In this document: positions 62,270-64,000 of the stretch, piece after piece | Numbering within the stretch: the stretch's first letter is position 1 | Layout of the letters: the number at the start of each line of letters is the position of its first letter | Origin: Adineta steineri | Taxonomy: Eukaryota; Rotifera; Eurotatoria; Adinetida; Adinetidae | Assembly (NCBI GenBank): GCA_905250115.1 | Contig: CAJNOI010000174.1 | Coordinates: forward strand, 123,087-187,086 | DNA length: 64,000 bases | Direction of reading: 5' to 3' | Notes under the pieces: generated by a model | What the model saw: only the letters and a program-made list of their open reading frames with translations | What the model was told of the DNA's origin: nothing | Database searches by the model: none | Program-made: the position numbers and the translations under genes

Positions 62270-63310
62270 GGACTATTACTGTGTTCATCATGAAATTTTT
62301 TTCCTTCTTATTGATGACTTTATCCATCCTTTGAGCATACGTTCTAATTCACGACGAAATCGTTTTGTAGCAAAGCTATATTTGACATTGAATTAAGTAA
62401 ATCAAAAAAATACTAATAATGGATGATAATGTTCTAAAAATTTTGTACAATTATCACCAATAGCTACTGATCGATTACGAAGTACAATGCTTAATATAAT
62501 ATCAACAAGCCAAGAACAGAATGTTCATAAACTGAATTTCGAATATTTAAAATCCATCGTAATGATATTATTGATGGAATTATACATTCAATAACTACAA
62601 ACAAAACGCAATGTATGTATCATATGATTGTGTTATACGATTGCTTTTTGATGGGATGGTAGAGAATATTTCTAGTGAATTATGCTATGCTTTTAGATAT
62701 ACTTTATATATGAAAGTAGAATTTGATGATCAGTCGTTGGTTTTTTTTGGTAAAATGGGGAAAAGTTAATTGATCTAGATTAAATTAGTTCTTTGATCGG
62801 AAACTATTTGGTAAGATAACGTATCACGATTGATATTTAGTATTTTGTGTAGACTGTGATGGATATTGGTATATCTTATATTATTTGTTTCTGTTGTTGT
62901 ATATAATCCATATATATCGAAATTATTTTTGTATTTGAAATAAAAACAGGATTGATATTTACTTTAGTATGATAATCATAAATATCGATATACAGTTTAG
63001 GTTCCTCATCAAGATAAGTCATAAAATAAATCCATAATTGTTCGAGATTTTTATTCACCTATGAATTATATGATATAATCTCTTATTGATTACATTCTAT
63101 TTGAATTAACTTCATTATAATAGAAAATAGTATTTGTAGGATTAATGAATATATTAACATGATGTGGTGTTGATAAAACAAATAACTGATTATTCGATAT
63201 TATTGATGATTTAATTGAAGCATCAGTTATTGTTCATATAGGTTTATGGATTGCTATATTCTTAGTATCAACACAAGATAATGAATTATTATTTGATTCC
63301 ATATAAAGAT
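62270..63310 (-). pseudogene. decayed membrane-receptor-like gene
   Basis: The minus strand holds coding-like blocks broken by stops and frame changes. Near 62300-62400 it reads YSFATKRFRRELERMLKGW, which looks like the end of helix 7 and the basic tail of a rhodopsin-type receptor. Upstream on the same strand, LRWILNIRNSVYEH is followed by a frame change into LRNRSVAIGDNCTKFLEHYH, then two stops. Further 5', at about 63310-62876, are segments such as SIISNNQLFVLSTPHHVNIF and a frame with LEQLWIYFMTYLDEEPKLYI. These may be the N-terminal part of the same dead gene or a separate remnant. No intact frame remains; the family call rests mainly on the KRFRREL tail. Confidence 0.4.
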
Positions 63311-63427
63311 TATATTTTGGAAGAAAACTTCATTAATGTTAATGTGATATCCACTCAACTTTTTCAGTTTTTTTTCCGATTCAATAATAGTATAATATCA
63401 ATATTTTTATTTAATCTTTCACATTGT

Positions 63428-63462
63428 CATTCCTAATGAGGAGTCCGGTGAGGACTCGAATG
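63428..63462 (+). ncRNA. hammerhead-ribozyme-like hairpin (degenerate core)
   Basis: CTAATGAG is followed by a perfect 6-bp stem GAGTCC/GGACTC closed by a GGTGA loop, then GAATG, which also pairs with CATTC just upstream. The order CUGAUGA-stem II-GAAA is the hammerhead core. Here the essential core G5 is A and the fourth base of GAAA is U, and no matching stem III was found. It is best read as a decayed or coincidental motif. It lies about 90 bp upstream of the duplicated segment. Confidence 0.3.
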
Positions 63463-63520
63463 TTATTACTTTTGTCTGAGAATATAATTTTAACAAATGC
63501 TCTTTACAATAGTTATCTTC

Positions 63521-64000
63521 CTTTTTTCTTAGTAACGTAATATGATTTCATATTTTATTAGGCTATTCTTTGTGGATCGAATAAACGGTGTTTTGCTGAT
63601 AAAATATCTAATGGAATATTTGTAGATCGTTGTGGTTTATCTAAATCGACAAGAAATACAAGTAAAAAATTAAACTATTGTTATAATGTTTTATTCTCTT
63701 TTTTTCAAAGGTATTTGTGAAGAAGAAAAAGTTGTTGGATTATGTAAAGCTGCATTTCCACGATTTTATTATAATTTAACAACTATAACTTAATTTTCTT
63801 TATCTTACTAATAATAAATCATTCACATAAAAGAAAGAAAAAAATCTTTTTTTTCGTTTCTTTGTTAATGAGTCATACTTAAAAGAATGATGAAGTAAAT
63901 CTTTACTATGCATTATTTGACTGTTAAATGGGTATAAAAGTCAAACAAATTTGGAAAAAACTTTAAGATTGTACTTCACAGGATCATTTTCTGTAGTACA
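63521..64000 (+). pseudogene. partial duplicate of the cysteine-rich membrane protein gene
   Basis: A second copy of the segment at about 48000-48483. It holds exons 63562-63661 and 63711-63793, which encode ILCGSNKRCFADKISNG and CEEEKVVGL with a stop at the equivalent place. Substitutions include Tyr to Cys and Leu to Pro. The membrane-anchor exon and the first cysteine cluster are absent upstream; the copy begins inside the preceding intron and is therefore probably non-functional alone. Splice sites are kept. It reaches the right edge of the window. Confidence 0.7.

Noticed and set aside
1-64000. CRISPR arrays, rRNA genes, telomeric repeats, bacterial-type operons
   Set aside because: None seen. 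The short repeats are microsatellites, coding repeats or MITE ends, and all gene structures are eukaryotic.

Overview
The window looks like nuclear DNA of a bdelloid rotifer. It is very AT-rich. Introns are short (about 50-70 nt) with GT-AG borders, and intergenic spacers are small. Several architectures that I know as expanded in bdelloids appear: a TPR/ADP-ribosyltransferase protein, NHL-repeat fusions, FG-GAP repeat proteins, and LDLa/EGF-decorated seven-helix receptors. No bacterial operons, CRISPR arrays or rRNA genes were seen. All family calls come from reading translated exons by eye and checking that reading phase is kept across every proposed splice; no database search was run.

Layout. 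1-4753 (minus): a secreted/membrane protein joining a C-type lectin domain and an EGF module, in phase, to a STRA6-like multi-pass core; it runs off the left edge. 4.76-8.97 kb: no gene. 8974-10726 (plus): a B-box-like zinc-binding coiled-coil protein. 10.7-15.7 kb: no intact gene, but a hAT-type MITE with a clean 8-bp target duplication, another inverted-repeat element and a two-copy direct repeat. 15719-19246 (plus): signal peptide, PAN-like domain, Ser/Thr stalk and FG-GAP repeats. 20495-27394 (minus): a MAP7-like microtubule-binding protein whose large intron holds a complete same-strand gene for a SUEL-lectin membrane protein. 28330-28693 (minus): the 3' end of an AAMP-like WD40 gene, cut off by a 100-N gap. 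29117-35621 (plus): a very long disordered protein I do not recognise. 36762-40146 (minus): an ATRX-type SNF2 helicase. 40712-41395 (minus): a METTL26/DUF938 methyltransferase. 42889-46300 (plus): an MLKL-like helical N-terminus, a protein kinase and an NHL propeller in one protein. 47.3-48.3 kb (plus): a small cysteine-rich membrane protein whose last two exons recur at 63.5-64.0 kb. 51590-54268 (minus): an ADP-ribosyltransferase-TPR protein. 55427-60127 (minus): an intronless LDLa/EGF seven-transmembrane receptor. 60.1-64 kb: a long palindrome, a decayed receptor-like gene, a hammerhead-like hairpin and the partial duplication.

The genes do not form a pathway. Housekeeping genes (ATRX, METTL26, AAMP, MAP7) are interleaved with lineage-expanded surface and signalling proteins. 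The strongest candidates for something undescribed are the MLKL-like/kinase/NHL fusion, which keeps its catalytic residues and has a phase-neutral intron inside the glycine loop, and the C-type lectin/EGF/STRA6-like fusion.
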